Shown: positions 1-6,264 of the stretch, in pieces | Layout: each line of letters begins with the position of its first letter | How positions within the stretch are numbered: position 1 is the first letter of the stretch | Assembly: GCF_900764565.1 (NCBI RefSeq) | Contig: NZ_CAAFOM010000275.1 | Location: 1 to 6,338 of the forward strand | DNA from: an uncultured Catenibacterium sp. | GTDB taxonomy: Bacteria; Bacillota_I; Bacilli_A; Erysipelotrichales; Coprobacillaceae | DNA: 6,338 nt | Direction of reading: 5' to 3' | Translations under genes and position numbers: made by a program | The notes under the pieces: generated by a model | Database searches by the model: none | What the model was told of the DNA's origin: nothing | The model's input: only the letters and a program-made list of their open reading frames with translations

Positions 1-4
1 GATT

Positions 5-1804
5 ATGGCAGAAACAATAAAAGAACGTAAAGATATGGATCCACAATATATGTGGGATCTCTCAACACTTTATAAAAATGATGAAGAATGGAATAACGCA
101 TTACCTGAACTTAATGATATGATTAAGAAACTACCTGAATATCAGGGTAAACTCAATAATGCGAAAACAATCAGAGAATTCTTTGATTTTGATACACATC
201 TAGGTAGAAAGTTATCTGATTTCTATTGTTATGCATCACTTAGAAATTGTGAAGATACAAGAGATAGTGAAGCACAGGCAATGGAAGCAAAAGCGTATCA
301 GGTCTATACAGCTTACGCTACCGCAATCAGTTTTGCTGAACCTGAAATTCTATCACTTGATGAAGATGTATTAGAAGCAATTGTACATTCAGAAGACTTA
401 AAACCTTATGCATTCAATATGCAGAAGTTATTAGATCAGAAACCTCATGTATTAAGCGCAAAAGAAGAAGCACTTCTTGCTGCTTTTACAGAAACATTAG
501 GGGCTCCTAGTAAGATTTCTGAAAACTTACAGGATGCTGATATGACATTTGAATCAGTGACTGATTCAAATGGTGAAGTACATGAACTCAATCAGTCTAA
601 CTATATTCTTTTACAGATGAGTGAAGACCGTACATTGAGATTAAATGCCTTTAAGTCTTTCTATAAAGGATTTAAGGAACATATTAATACCTTTGCGGCT
701 ACTTATAATGGATGTATTAAAGAAGCCGTTGCAGAAGCACAGGTAAGACACTATGATTCTTCACGTGCAATGAGCATGGCGTATGAACATGTACCAGGTG
801 TTGTCTATGATAGTTTAGTAGATACAGTAAGAAAGTTCATGCCTGAAATGTATCGTTATGTACGTTTAAGAAAACAGATTCTAGGTTTAGATGAACTTCA
901 TTATTATGATGTTTATACTCCTCTTATTGCAGGATCATCTAAGTCATATACTTATGAAGAAGCACAGCAGATGGTATTAGATGCAGTCAAACCATTAGGT
1001 GAAGACTATGTGAATAGAGTAAAACAAGCATATAAGGACAGATGGATTGATGTTTATCCTAATAATGGTAAACGTGGTGGTGCTTTCTCTAGTGGTACTT
1101 ATGACTCTAATCCATATATTCTTACAAGCTTTACAGGCACATTGGATAGTGTAAGTACAATTGCTCATGAAATGGGTCATTCACAGCATACATGGCTTTC
1201 TAATCATACACAGACACCACAGAATGCAGACTATACACTCTTTGTGGCTGAAGTGGCTTCTACAGTGAATGAAAACTTACTTGTAGAACAGTTATTACAG
1301 AAGACTACAGAACCTAAAGAACGTCTCGCTTTATTAAACCATTATCTCGAAGGTTTTAAAGGTACTGTATATCGTCAGACTATGTTTGCAGAATTTGAAA
1401 GAGATGCACATGCGATGGCAGAAAGAGGAGAAGCCATCACTGCAGCAAGCATGAATACATTATATAAGAACTTGATCAAAGATTACTTTGGTGAAGATCT
1501 AGTAATTGATGATGAAGTACAGTATGAATGGGCTAGAATTCCTCATTTCTATAGACCATTCTATGTCTATAAATATGCAACAAGTTATTGTGCAGCTGTT
1601 GCACTTAGTGAAGCTATTTTGAATAATGAAGAAGGTGCAGTAAAGAGATACTTAGAATTCTTATCTATGGGTGGTAGTGCTTATCCATTGGATGAATTAA
1701 AACATGCAGGTGTAGACTTTAGTACACCAGAACCTGTATCTAGAGCTTTAACTAAATTTAGTCAGATTCTAGATGATGTAGAAGAAACATTGAAAAAATT
1801 ATAA
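5..1804 (+). CDS. pepF: Oligoendopeptidase F (M3 family zinc metallopeptidase)
   Basis: This 599-residue cytoplasmic peptidase is predicted to cleave short peptides, in peptide turnover or recycling. The zinc site is visible as HEMGH at residues 388-392 (ligands H388 and H392, catalytic E389). The third ligand is probably E416 in FVAEVAST, 24 residues after H392, close to the spacing known in M3 enzymes. The C-terminal M3 signature RIPHFYRPFYVYKYATSY is at about residues 511-528 and should line the substrate cleft. There is no signal peptide or membrane segment. The length matches the usual PepF size of about 600 residues, so the gene looks complete. The start at ATG 5 is plausible from length, but its ribosome binding site lies outside the window. 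A hairpin terminator follows 13 nt after the stop, which separates it from the downstream genes. The family call is secure; the exact peptide specificity is not. Confidence 0.95.
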   Translation: MAETIKERKDMDPQYMWDLSTLYKNDEEWNNALPELNDMIKKLPEYQGKLNNAKTIREFFDFDTHLGRKLSDFYCYASLRNCEDTRDSEAQAMEAKAYQVYTAYATAISFAEPEILSLDEDVLEAIVHSEDLKPYAFNMQKLLDQKPHVLSAKEEALLAAFTETLGAPSKISENLQDADMTFESVTDSNGEVHELNQSNYILLQMSEDRTLRLNAFKSFYKGFKEHINTFAATYNGCIKEAVAEAQVRHYDSSRAMSMAYEHVPGVVYDSLVDTVRKFMPEMYRYVRLRKQILGLDELHYYDVYTPLIAGSSKSYTYEEAQQMVLDAVKPLGEDYVNRVKQAYKDRWIDVYPNNGKRGGAFSSGTYDSNPYILTSFTGTLDSVSTIAHEMGHSQHTWLSNHTQTPQNADYTLFVAEVASTVNENLLVEQLLQKTTEPKERLALLNHYLEGFKGTVYRQTMFAEFERDAHAMAERGEAITAASMNTLYKNLIKDYFGEDLVIDDEVQYEWARIPHFYRPFYVYKYATSYCAAVALSEAILNNEEGAVKRYLEFLSMGGSAYPLDELKHAGVDFSTPEPVSRALTKFSQILDDVEETLKKL

Positions 1805-1817
1805 GAATTGAGCTTAT

Positions 1818-1853
1818 GAAAGAGTCGCTTGCTTTGATGCAAGTGGCTCTTTC
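1818..1853 (+). terminator. Rho-independent terminator after pepF
   Basis: The arms GAAAGAGTCGCTTGC (1818-1832) and GCAAGTGGCTCTTTC (1839-1853) pair over 15 bp. Two of the pairs are G-U, and the loop is the 6-nt TTTGAT. The T-rich stretch is partly inside the 3' arm and followed only by TTG, so the U tract is short. The position just after the pepF stop supports termination of pepF transcription. Confidence 0.8.
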
Positions 1854-1882
1854 TTGATAAATTATACTTAAATGTATATGAT
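1854..1882 (+). promoter_or_regulatory. Sigma-70-type promoter for the XRE regulator
   Basis: A -35 box TTGATA (1854-1859) and a -10 box TATGAT (1877-1882) are separated by exactly 17 nt. Each has one mismatch to consensus. The -35 box abuts the pepF terminator. Transcription would start near 1889, at the Shine-Dalgarno GGAGG (1889-1893), giving a very short leader. TATACT at 1863-1868 is an alternative -10 without a good -35. The small dyad TATAC (1863-1867) / GTATA (1874-1878) overlaps the -10 box. It could be an operator for autoregulation by the HTH protein, but 5-bp arms in AT-rich DNA are weak evidence. Confidence 0.6.
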
Positions 1883-1902
1883 CAAAGTGGAGGTATGAGA
1901 AT

Positions 1903-2379
1903 ATGGACTTTGGAGAACAGATTAAAAATATTAGAAAAAAAGAAAATCTCACACAGGAACAATTTGCGATAAAGCTCAATGTTACTAGACAAGCTGTCTC
2001 TAATTGGGAGAATAATAAAAATCTTCCAGATATAGGCATGTTGATTTTGATGTCTGATGTATTTGATATTTCTCTTAATCAGTTGATTAAAGGAGATGAC
2101 CATATGAATAATATGACAGAAAAAGTTATCAAAGATGGAAGTGAAACAAGAAGACAAAGATATAATATGGTATGTTTAGTAATAGGAGCATTCTTTCTTC
2201 TCATTGGAATAATAATGCTGGTTATTAAGGGGTTATCAGTAGAGTATATTGATTCTAATGGATTTTTACATGAAAACTTCTTTTTAATCCCATTAGGATT
2301 CTTATCTATTCTATGTGGATTAATCTCTTTTATGACAGCAGGTATAAGAACACTTATACATAAAATAAGAGATAGATAG
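1903..2379 (+). CDS. XRE-family HTH regulator with two C-terminal membrane segments
   Basis: This 158-residue protein has an N-terminal Cro/CI-type helix-turn-helix at about residues 6-62. Helix 2 is around TQEQFAIKL (17-25) and the recognition helix around TRQAVSNWE (28-36); this is the common XRE pattern. A charged linker (about 64-86) leads to two hydrophobic segments at about 88-109 and 125-147, so it is probably a membrane-tethered DNA-binding protein. The start at ATG 1903 is supported by GGAGG at 1889-1893 with 9-nt spacing. It has its own promoter and terminator, so it is not clearly in an operon with pepF or hsdM. Its targets are unknown. It could repress its own gene or the adjacent hsdM promoter, but nothing in the sequence proves either. 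A second good ribosome binding site lies inside the gene, before an in-frame ATG at 2104. Confidence 0.85.
   Translation: MDFGEQIKNIRKKENLTQEQFAIKLNVTRQAVSNWENNKNLPDIGMLILMSDVFDISLNQLIKGDDHMNNMTEKVIKDGSETRRQRYNMVCLVIGAFFLLIGIIMLVIKGLSVEYIDSNGFLHENFFLIPLGFLSILCGLISFMTAGIRTLIHKIRDR
2089..2106 (+). promoter_or_regulatory. Internal ribosome binding site and in-frame ATG within the XRE gene
   Basis: AAAGGAG (2089-2095) lies 8 nt before an in-frame ATG at 2104, which is codon 68. Initiation here would give a 91-residue product holding only the linker and both membrane segments, without the HTH. The same bases encode the Lys-Gly-Asp that ends the HTH domain, so the match may be a coincidence of coding sequence. 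Confidence 0.3.
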
Positions 2380-2404
2380 TATCTTTAGCGGTACACTTCT
2401 TTTT

Positions 2405-2440
2405 AAGGTTATTCACTAATGTAGGGTGAATAACTTTTTA
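2405..2440 (+). terminator. Rho-independent terminator between the XRE gene and hsdM
   Basis: GTTATTCAC (2408-2416) pairs perfectly with GTGAATAAC (2426-2434) across a 9-nt loop. The stem extends outward through a G-U pair and A-T pairs to 2405/2437. The 3' arm runs directly into a T run (2435-2439). This is a standard terminator 25 nt after the XRE stop and just before the hsdM promoter. Confidence 0.8.
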
Positions 2441-2462
2441 GTATTAATGTGAAATTTAACTA

Positions 2463-2471
2463 TGTTATAAT
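2463..2471 (+). promoter_or_regulatory. Extended -10 promoter for hsdM
   Basis: TGTTATAAT contains a perfect TATAAT (2466-2471) preceded by TG one base upstream, an extended -10 element. The region where a -35 would sit (2443-2449, ATTAATG) is a poor match, which extended -10 promoters tolerate. Transcription would start near 2478, just ahead of the hsdM Shine-Dalgarno at 2482. It lies downstream of the XRE terminator, so it is the likely promoter of the hsdM-hsdS-recombinase unit. Confidence 0.65.
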
Positions 2472-2493
2472 AGTGAATGATAAGGAGAACATT

Positions 2494-3954
2494 ATGTTAA
2501 CAGGAGAATTAAAGAATAAAGTAGATAAGATATGGGAGTCGTTCTGGACAGGAGGGATTACTAACCCTTTAGATGTCATAGAACAATTCACTTATCTTAT
2601 GTTTATGAAACAATTAGATGAAGTAGAAACAAAGAATGAAGCAGATGCTGAACTATTTGGAATGGAATATGATGGTTTATTCCCTAAAGATAAACCATAT
2701 CTTAGATGGCATCATTTTAAAGATATTGGTAGTGCTGATAAGATGTATGAAATAATGAATAATGAATTATTCCCATTCATTAAGAATTTACAAGGTGATG
2801 GAGAATCTTCTTACGCAAGATTTATGAAAGATGCAATTTTTAAGATTCCTACACCAAACCTACTACAGAAAGTAGTGACAGGAATAGAAGGACTCAATAC
2901 AGAAGAAGCAGATGTAAAAGGTGATCTATATGAATACCTATTAAATAAACTTGCAACTTCTGGAACAAATGGACAGTTTAGAACACCTAGACATATTATT
3001 AATATGATGGTGAATCTTGTAAAACCTGTCCCTACAGATACAATATGTGATCCAGCAATGGGTACTGCAGGGTTCCTTATTGGTGCTGAAGAATACTTAA
3101 GAGAAAAACATCAAGAACTATTCTTAGATGAAAAACTAAATGAACATTTTAATAATAAGATGTTTAATGGTTTTGATATGGATTCTACAATGCTTAGAAT
3201 TGGGGCTATGAACCTTATTTCTCATAATGTAGGTAATCCACAAATAGAATATAGAGACAGTCTTTCACAACAGAATATTGATGAAAATAAGTACTCTCTT
3301 ATCTTAGCTAATCCGCCATTCAAGGGGTCATTAGACTATGAAGTAGTCGCAGAAAACTTATTATCTGTTTGTAAGACTAAGAAGACAGAATTATTATTTA
3401 TTGCGTTATTCTTACGTTCATTACAGATAGGTGGTAGATGTGCTTGTATCGTACCTGATGGTGTATTATTTGGTTCTAGTAAAGCACATAAGAGTATTAG
3501 AAAAGAACTAGTAGAGAATAACCAGTTACATGCAGTTATTTCTATGCCTAGTGGTGTATTCAAACCTTATGCAGGTGTATCTACAGCTATATTGGTATTT
3601 ACTAAGACAACTACAGGTGGTACTGATAATGTCTGGTTCTATGATATGAAAGCTGATGGTCTTTCATTAGATGATAAGCGTTCACCAGTAGAAGAGAATG
3701 ATATTCCTGATATTATTCATAGATATGAACATTTAGATGAAGAAAAGGATAGAAAGAGAACTGAACAGAGTTTCTTTGTACCTAAGGAAGAGATTGCAGA
3801 GAATGATTATGATCTTTCTATTAATAAGTATAAAGAGATTGTTTATGAGAAGGTTGAGTATCGTCCTACTCATGAGATATTAGGTGATATTGAAGCACTT
3901 AATAAAGAGATAGAAGAGAGTATTGAGGAATTAAAGTCTTTATTGAAGGACTAG
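2494..3954 (+). CDS. hsdM: Type I restriction-modification system methyltransferase subunit HsdM
   Basis: This 486-residue protein transfers a methyl group from S-adenosylmethionine to the N6 of adenine. It works as part of an HsdM2-HsdS complex (with HsdR for restriction). Residues 1 to about 140 form the helical HsdM N-terminal domain (LTGELKNKVDKIW, ITNPLDVIEQFTYLMF). The methyltransferase domain follows. Its SAM-binding motif I is DPAMGTAGF (186-194) and its catalytic motif IV is NPPF (273-276), the adenine-specific form. SMPSGVFKPYAGVSTAILVF is also typical of HsdM. The last 30 or so residues look like a coiled coil for contact with HsdS. ATG 2494 was chosen over GTG 2449 because AAGGAG (2482-2487) is 6 nt before it and the promoter overlaps the longer reading. 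The length is normal and nothing is broken. All 15 arginines use AGA or CGT, unlike hsdS. Confidence 0.95.
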   Translation: MLTGELKNKVDKIWESFWTGGITNPLDVIEQFTYLMFMKQLDEVETKNEADAELFGMEYDGLFPKDKPYLRWHHFKDIGSADKMYEIMNNELFPFIKNLQGDGESSYARFMKDAIFKIPTPNLLQKVVTGIEGLNTEEADVKGDLYEYLLNKLATSGTNGQFRTPRHIINMMVNLVKPVPTDTICDPAMGTAGFLIGAEEYLREKHQELFLDEKLNEHFNNKMFNGFDMDSTMLRIGAMNLISHNVGNPQIEYRDSLSQQNIDENKYSLILANPPFKGSLDYEVVAENLLSVCKTKKTELLFIALFLRSLQIGGRCACIVPDGVLFGSSKAHKSIRKELVENNQLHAVISMPSGVFKPYAGVSTAILVFTKTTTGGTDNVWFYDMKADGLSLDDKRSPVEENDIPDIIHRYEHLDEEKDRKRTEQSFFVPKEEIAENDYDLSINKYKEIVYEKVEYRPTHEILGDIEALNKEIEESIEELKSLLKD

Positions 3955-4001
3955 AAAGGAGCTAAATGTGGGTGATAAATCTGCATTTGTAGGGAATACA
4001 G
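3955..4001 (+). promoter_or_regulatory. hsdM-hsdS junction: strong SD, short leader frames, in-frame stop before hsdS
   Basis: A strong Shine-Dalgarno, AAAGGAG (3955-3961), lies just after the hsdM stop but about 40 nt from the hsdS GTG. It is well placed for two short frames. One starts at ATG 3966 (MWVINLHL, in frame with hsdS, ending at TAG 3990-3992). The other starts at GTG 3968 (VGDKSAFVGNTGD), whose TGA at 4007-4009 falls just inside the hsdS start. HsdS may therefore be made by translational coupling or reinitiation. A weak AGGG (3991-3994) is the only nearby SD for GTG 4002. The repeated segment begins at 3977, so this SD belongs to the unique expressed-site side. Confidence 0.5.
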
Positions 4002-4075
4002 GTGACTGAATTAAAAGAAATATGTAAAGTTCAATGTGGATTTGCGTTTGATTCAAAAAAGTTTACAGAAGATGA
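3977..4075 (+). repeat. hsdS: Direct repeat copy 1: hsdS 5' end and its upstream 25 nt
   Basis: These 99 nt are identical to 6240-6338, in the same orientation and 2263 nt apart. The identity starts sharply 25 nt before the hsdS GTG. Upstream of it the two sites differ apart from a short GTG. The repeat runs into the first recognition domain, and its right end is unknown because copy 2 is cut by the window end. Confidence 0.97.
3981..4001. repeat. hsdS: Imperfect inverted repeat, candidate recombinase site (copy 1)
   Basis: CTGCATT (3981-3987) and AATACAG (3995-4001) are inverted repeats with one mismatch around a 7-nt spacer TGTAGGG. Tyrosine recombinases generally bind short inverted arms around a 6-8 nt spacer, and this dyad lies 4 nt inside the left edge of the 99-nt repeat. 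The arms are shorter than usual, so this is a candidate only. Confidence 0.3.
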
Positions 4076-5126
4076 CTCATTTAGTCCTTTGATTCGAATA
4101 AGAGATGTGAAACGTGGATTTACGCAAACGTATTATACAGGTGAGTTTTCTTTTGAATATATAGTCCATAAAGGAGATCTTCTTGTTGGAATGGATGGTG
4201 AATTTAATATTGCACGCTGGAATTCTGATGATGCATTATTAAATCAGCGAGTTTGTAGAATAATTGCTAATAACAATGTAAATGAAGAATATTTAAGGTT
4301 TTATTTAAAAAGAACTTTAAAACTCATTGAAAGTAAAACGTCCTTTGTAACAGTGAAGCATTTATCAACTAAACAATTAAATGGTTTGAGAATTAATTTG
4401 CCTTGTATGGAAGATCAGCAGCGCATATCAAAACAATTATCAACGTTAGAGTTAATGATACAAAAAAATAAGAAAGTATTAGAACTATTAGACGAACTAG
4501 TCAAAGCCCGATTTGTGGAGATGTTTGGGGATCCTATAGAAAATCAAAAGGATTGGGAAGTAGTAAAAATTAGAGATATTGTTACAGATGTGAGATATGG
4601 CACTAGTAAACCTGCTGTTGAAGGGGGCAGATACCCTTATTTGAGAATGAATAACTTAACTGTAGATGGCGGTTTGGATTTAAGTGATTTGAAGTATATT
4701 GATATTCCGGATAATGAAATAGAAAAATGCGTAGTACGTAAAGGTGACATACTATTTAATAGAACAAATAGTATAGACTTAATTGGAAAGACAGCAGTTT
4801 ATAATTTGTTAGATGATATGGTTATTGCGGGATACATAATACGAATAAGATTAAATAATCAAATATTGCCAGATGTATTTTCTCAATATATGAATCTTGA
4901 AGCGATGAAAAAAGTGTTAAGAGGAATGGCTAAAGGGGCTGTTAATCAAGCAAATATAAATGCTCAAGAGTTACAAAGCATTAAAGTGTATATTCCAAAT
5001 ATGGAATTACAAAAGCAGTATGTTGAATTTAAAGAAGAAATCGATAAATCAAGGTCTCGTATCCAGAAGTCATTAGAAGCATCACAAGAACTATTTGATA
5101 GCTTAATGCAAGAGTATTTTGGTTAA
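4002..5126 (+). CDS. hsdS: Type I restriction-modification specificity subunit HsdS
   Basis: This 374-residue protein recognises the two halves of a bipartite DNA target and positions two HsdM subunits. Its layout is complete. Recognition domain 1 is at about 1-135 (IRIRDVKRG, HKGDLLVGMDGEF). A conserved helical spacer is at about 136-178 (DQQRISKQLSTLELMI, LLDELVKARFVEMFGDP). Recognition domain 2 is at about 184-333 (WEVVKIRDIVTDVRYG, RKGDILFNRTN). The C-terminal helix is at about 334-374 (SLEASQELFDSLMQEYFG). GTG 4002 is the only usable start, because an in-frame TAG at 3990 blocks anything further upstream. It lies 47 nt after hsdM and is probably co-transcribed. Six of its 22 arginines use CGA or CGC, which hsdM never does, suggesting a separate origin. 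Its first 74 nt recur at 6265, implying a cassette that can be exchanged. The methylated sequence cannot be predicted from this alone. Confidence 0.93.
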   Translation: MTELKEICKVQCGFAFDSKKFTEDDSFSPLIRIRDVKRGFTQTYYTGEFSFEYIVHKGDLLVGMDGEFNIARWNSDDALLNQRVCRIIANNNVNEEYLRFYLKRTLKLIESKTSFVTVKHLSTKQLNGLRINLPCMEDQQRISKQLSTLELMIQKNKKVLELLDELVKARFVEMFGDPIENQKDWEVVKIRDIVTDVRYGTSKPAVEGGRYPYLRMNNLTVDGGLDLSDLKYIDIPDNEIEKCVVRKGDILFNRTNSIDLIGKTAVYNLLDDMVIAGYIIRIRLNNQILPDVFSQYMNLEAMKKVLRGMAKGAVNQANINAQELQSIKVYIPNMELQKQYVEFKEEIDKSRSRIQKSLEASQELFDSLMQEYFG

Positions 5127-5186
5127 TATAATTGAATAAATTTGTTTAATAAGGGTGTAGATGATGTTGGTAACGGAGGTATCAAC

Positions 5187-6182
5187 ATGAAAGAAACTAT
5201 TATTAAAGAAATTGAACAGAAATTGTTACGTTATCTAGACAATGCACAGATGGAAATGTTACATAGAACATTAAAGTCTTGTCTGGATAACGTAACTTTT
5301 ATTATGCAAGAAGATAGTATTCAAGATATTTTTGAATACTCTAATATGGAACTCATAGATAAGTTTATTGCATCTAAAGAGATAGAAGGATGTTCAAAAA
5401 GAACAACACAATACTATAAGTCTACTTTAGTTATGTTGGAGAATAGAACAGATATACATTTCACACATATGACTACAGATCATCTAAGAACATATCTCAC
5501 TGATTATCAGAAGATAAACAATTGTTCTAAGGTAAGTATTGATAATATCAGAAGAAATCTAAGTAGTTTCTTCTCTTGGCTAGAAGAAGAAAACTATATT
5601 CTTAAGAGTCCTATGAAGAGGATTCATAAGATAAAGACAGATAAGGTGATTAAAGAAACTTTATCTGATGAATCTTTAGAGTGTTTAAGGGATAGTTGTG
5701 ATAATTTAAGAGATTTGGCTATTATTGATTTGTTAGCTTCTACAGGTATGAGAGTAGGAGAACTAGTGAATATCAATATAGAAGATATAGATTTTGAGAA
5801 TAGGGAATGTGTTGTATTTGGTAAGGGTAATAAAGAAAGGCCTGTATACTTTGATGCAAGAACAAAAATACACTTAAAAAATTATCTAAAGAGCCGAACA
5901 GATGATAATCCAGCATTATTCGTCTCTTTAGATAAACCTTTTAATAGGTTACAGATTAGTGGTGTAGAGATAAGATTAAGGAATTTAGGTAGACGTTTAG
6001 GTATTCATAGAGTACATCCACATAAGTTTAGAAGAACAGTAGCTACTAGAGCTATAGATAAAGGTATGCCTATTGAACAGGTACAGAGTTTATTGGGTCA
6101 TTCACAGATAGATACAACTATGCATTATGCAATGGTTAATCAGAATAATGTAAAGGAATCACATAGAAAGTTTGTGGCTTAA
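5187..6182 (+). CDS. Tyrosine recombinase (XerC/XerD-like integrase) of the hsdS locus
   Basis: This 331-residue site-specific recombinase cuts and rejoins DNA through a 3'-phosphotyrosine intermediate. An N-terminal SAM-like core-binding domain spans about 53-138 (MELIDKFIASKEIEG, SIDNIRRNLSSFFSWL). The catalytic domain spans about 155-325 and has every active-site residue: R189 (STGMRVGEL), K213 (GKGNKER), H279 and R282 (HKFRRT), H305 (LLGHS) and nucleophile Y314 (MHYA). The spacings between them match those of E. coli XerD. ATG 5187 was chosen over an upstream start at 5142 because GGAGG (5175-5179) lies 7 nt before it. It is 60 nt after hsdS with no hairpin between, so it is probably in the same transcript. 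Lying between two hsdS 5' ends, it most likely rearranges hsdS, as do the recombinases of known phase-variable type I loci. It has no visible phage or conjugative neighbours. A chromosome dimer resolution role is less likely here. Confidence 0.92.
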   Translation: MKETIIKEIEQKLLRYLDNAQMEMLHRTLKSCLDNVTFIMQEDSIQDIFEYSNMELIDKFIASKEIEGCSKRTTQYYKSTLVMLENRTDIHFTHMTTDHLRTYLTDYQKINNCSKVSIDNIRRNLSSFFSWLEEENYILKSPMKRIHKIKTDKVIKETLSDESLECLRDSCDNLRDLAIIDLLASTGMRVGELVNINIEDIDFENRECVVFGKGNKERPVYFDARTKIHLKNYLKSRTDDNPALFVSLDKPFNRLQISGVEIRLRNLGRRLGIHRVHPHKFRRTVATRAIDKGMPIEQVQSLLGHSQIDTTMHYAMVNQNNVKESHRKFVA

Positions 6183-6212
6183 TAGAGTGGAAATTGAGAT
6201 GGAGAATTGCTC

Positions 6213-6232
6213 TATAAATCCTAATTTATAAT
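6213..6232 (+). promoter_or_regulatory. AT-rich dyad and possible -10 box upstream of the second hsdS copy
   Basis: TATAAAT (6213-6219) and ATTTATA (6224-6230) form a perfect 7-bp inverted repeat with a 4-nt loop. TATAAT at 6227-6232 is a perfect -10 box that would place a transcript start near 6239, at the edge of the repeat. No convincing -35 is seen 16-18 nt upstream. It could be a weak promoter for the second hsdS, a weak terminator stem (no T run follows), or chance in AT-rich sequence. Confidence 0.25.
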
Positions 6233-6243
6233 CAAGTGCAAAT

Positions 6244-6264
6244 CTGCATTTGTAGGGAATACAG
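6244..6264. repeat. hsdS: Imperfect inverted repeat, candidate recombinase site (copy 2)
   Basis: This is the second copy of the CTGCATT / AATACAG dyad with its 7-nt spacer, 4 nt inside the repeat edge and just before the GTG at 6265. The two sites have the same orientation, so a crossover between them would delete or circularise the DNA between rather than invert it. Evidence is as weak as for copy 1. Confidence 0.3.

Noticed and set aside
995..1180. Minus-strand open frame of 61 codons inside pepF
   Set aside because: It lies opposite a well-conserved coding region including the zinc site and shows no recognisable domain. It is a shadow of pepF.
1758..2157. Two overlapping minus-strand open frames across the pepF end and the XRE gene
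   Set aside because: They run through the pepF terminator and the XRE promoter and HTH, show no recognisable domains, and are best explained as antisense shadows in AT-rich DNA.
2449..2493. Longer HsdM start at GTG 2449 adding 15 residues
   Set aside because: The extra codons overlap the extended -10 promoter (2463-2471), and no ribosome binding site precedes GTG 2449. ATG 2494 has AAGGAG 6 nt upstream and gives the usual HsdM N-terminus.
3336..3563. Minus-strand open frame of 75 codons inside hsdM
   Set aside because: It is antisense to the conserved methyltransferase core with no independent support.
5142..5186. Longer recombinase start at 5142 adding 15 residues
   Set aside because: There is no Shine-Dalgarno before it, whereas ATG 5187 has GGAGG with 7-nt spacing. 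The added residues do not resemble the family's N-terminus.
5127..5186. A separate promoter or terminator between hsdS and the recombinase
   Set aside because: TTGAAT (5132-5137) and TTTAAT (5145-5150) resemble promoter boxes but are far too close together to pair. No stem followed by a T run is present, so co-transcription is the simpler reading.
5187..6182. Recombinase as part of a prophage or conjugative element
   Set aside because: No phage, conjugation or tRNA attachment features are visible; its neighbours are all parts of the hsd locus.
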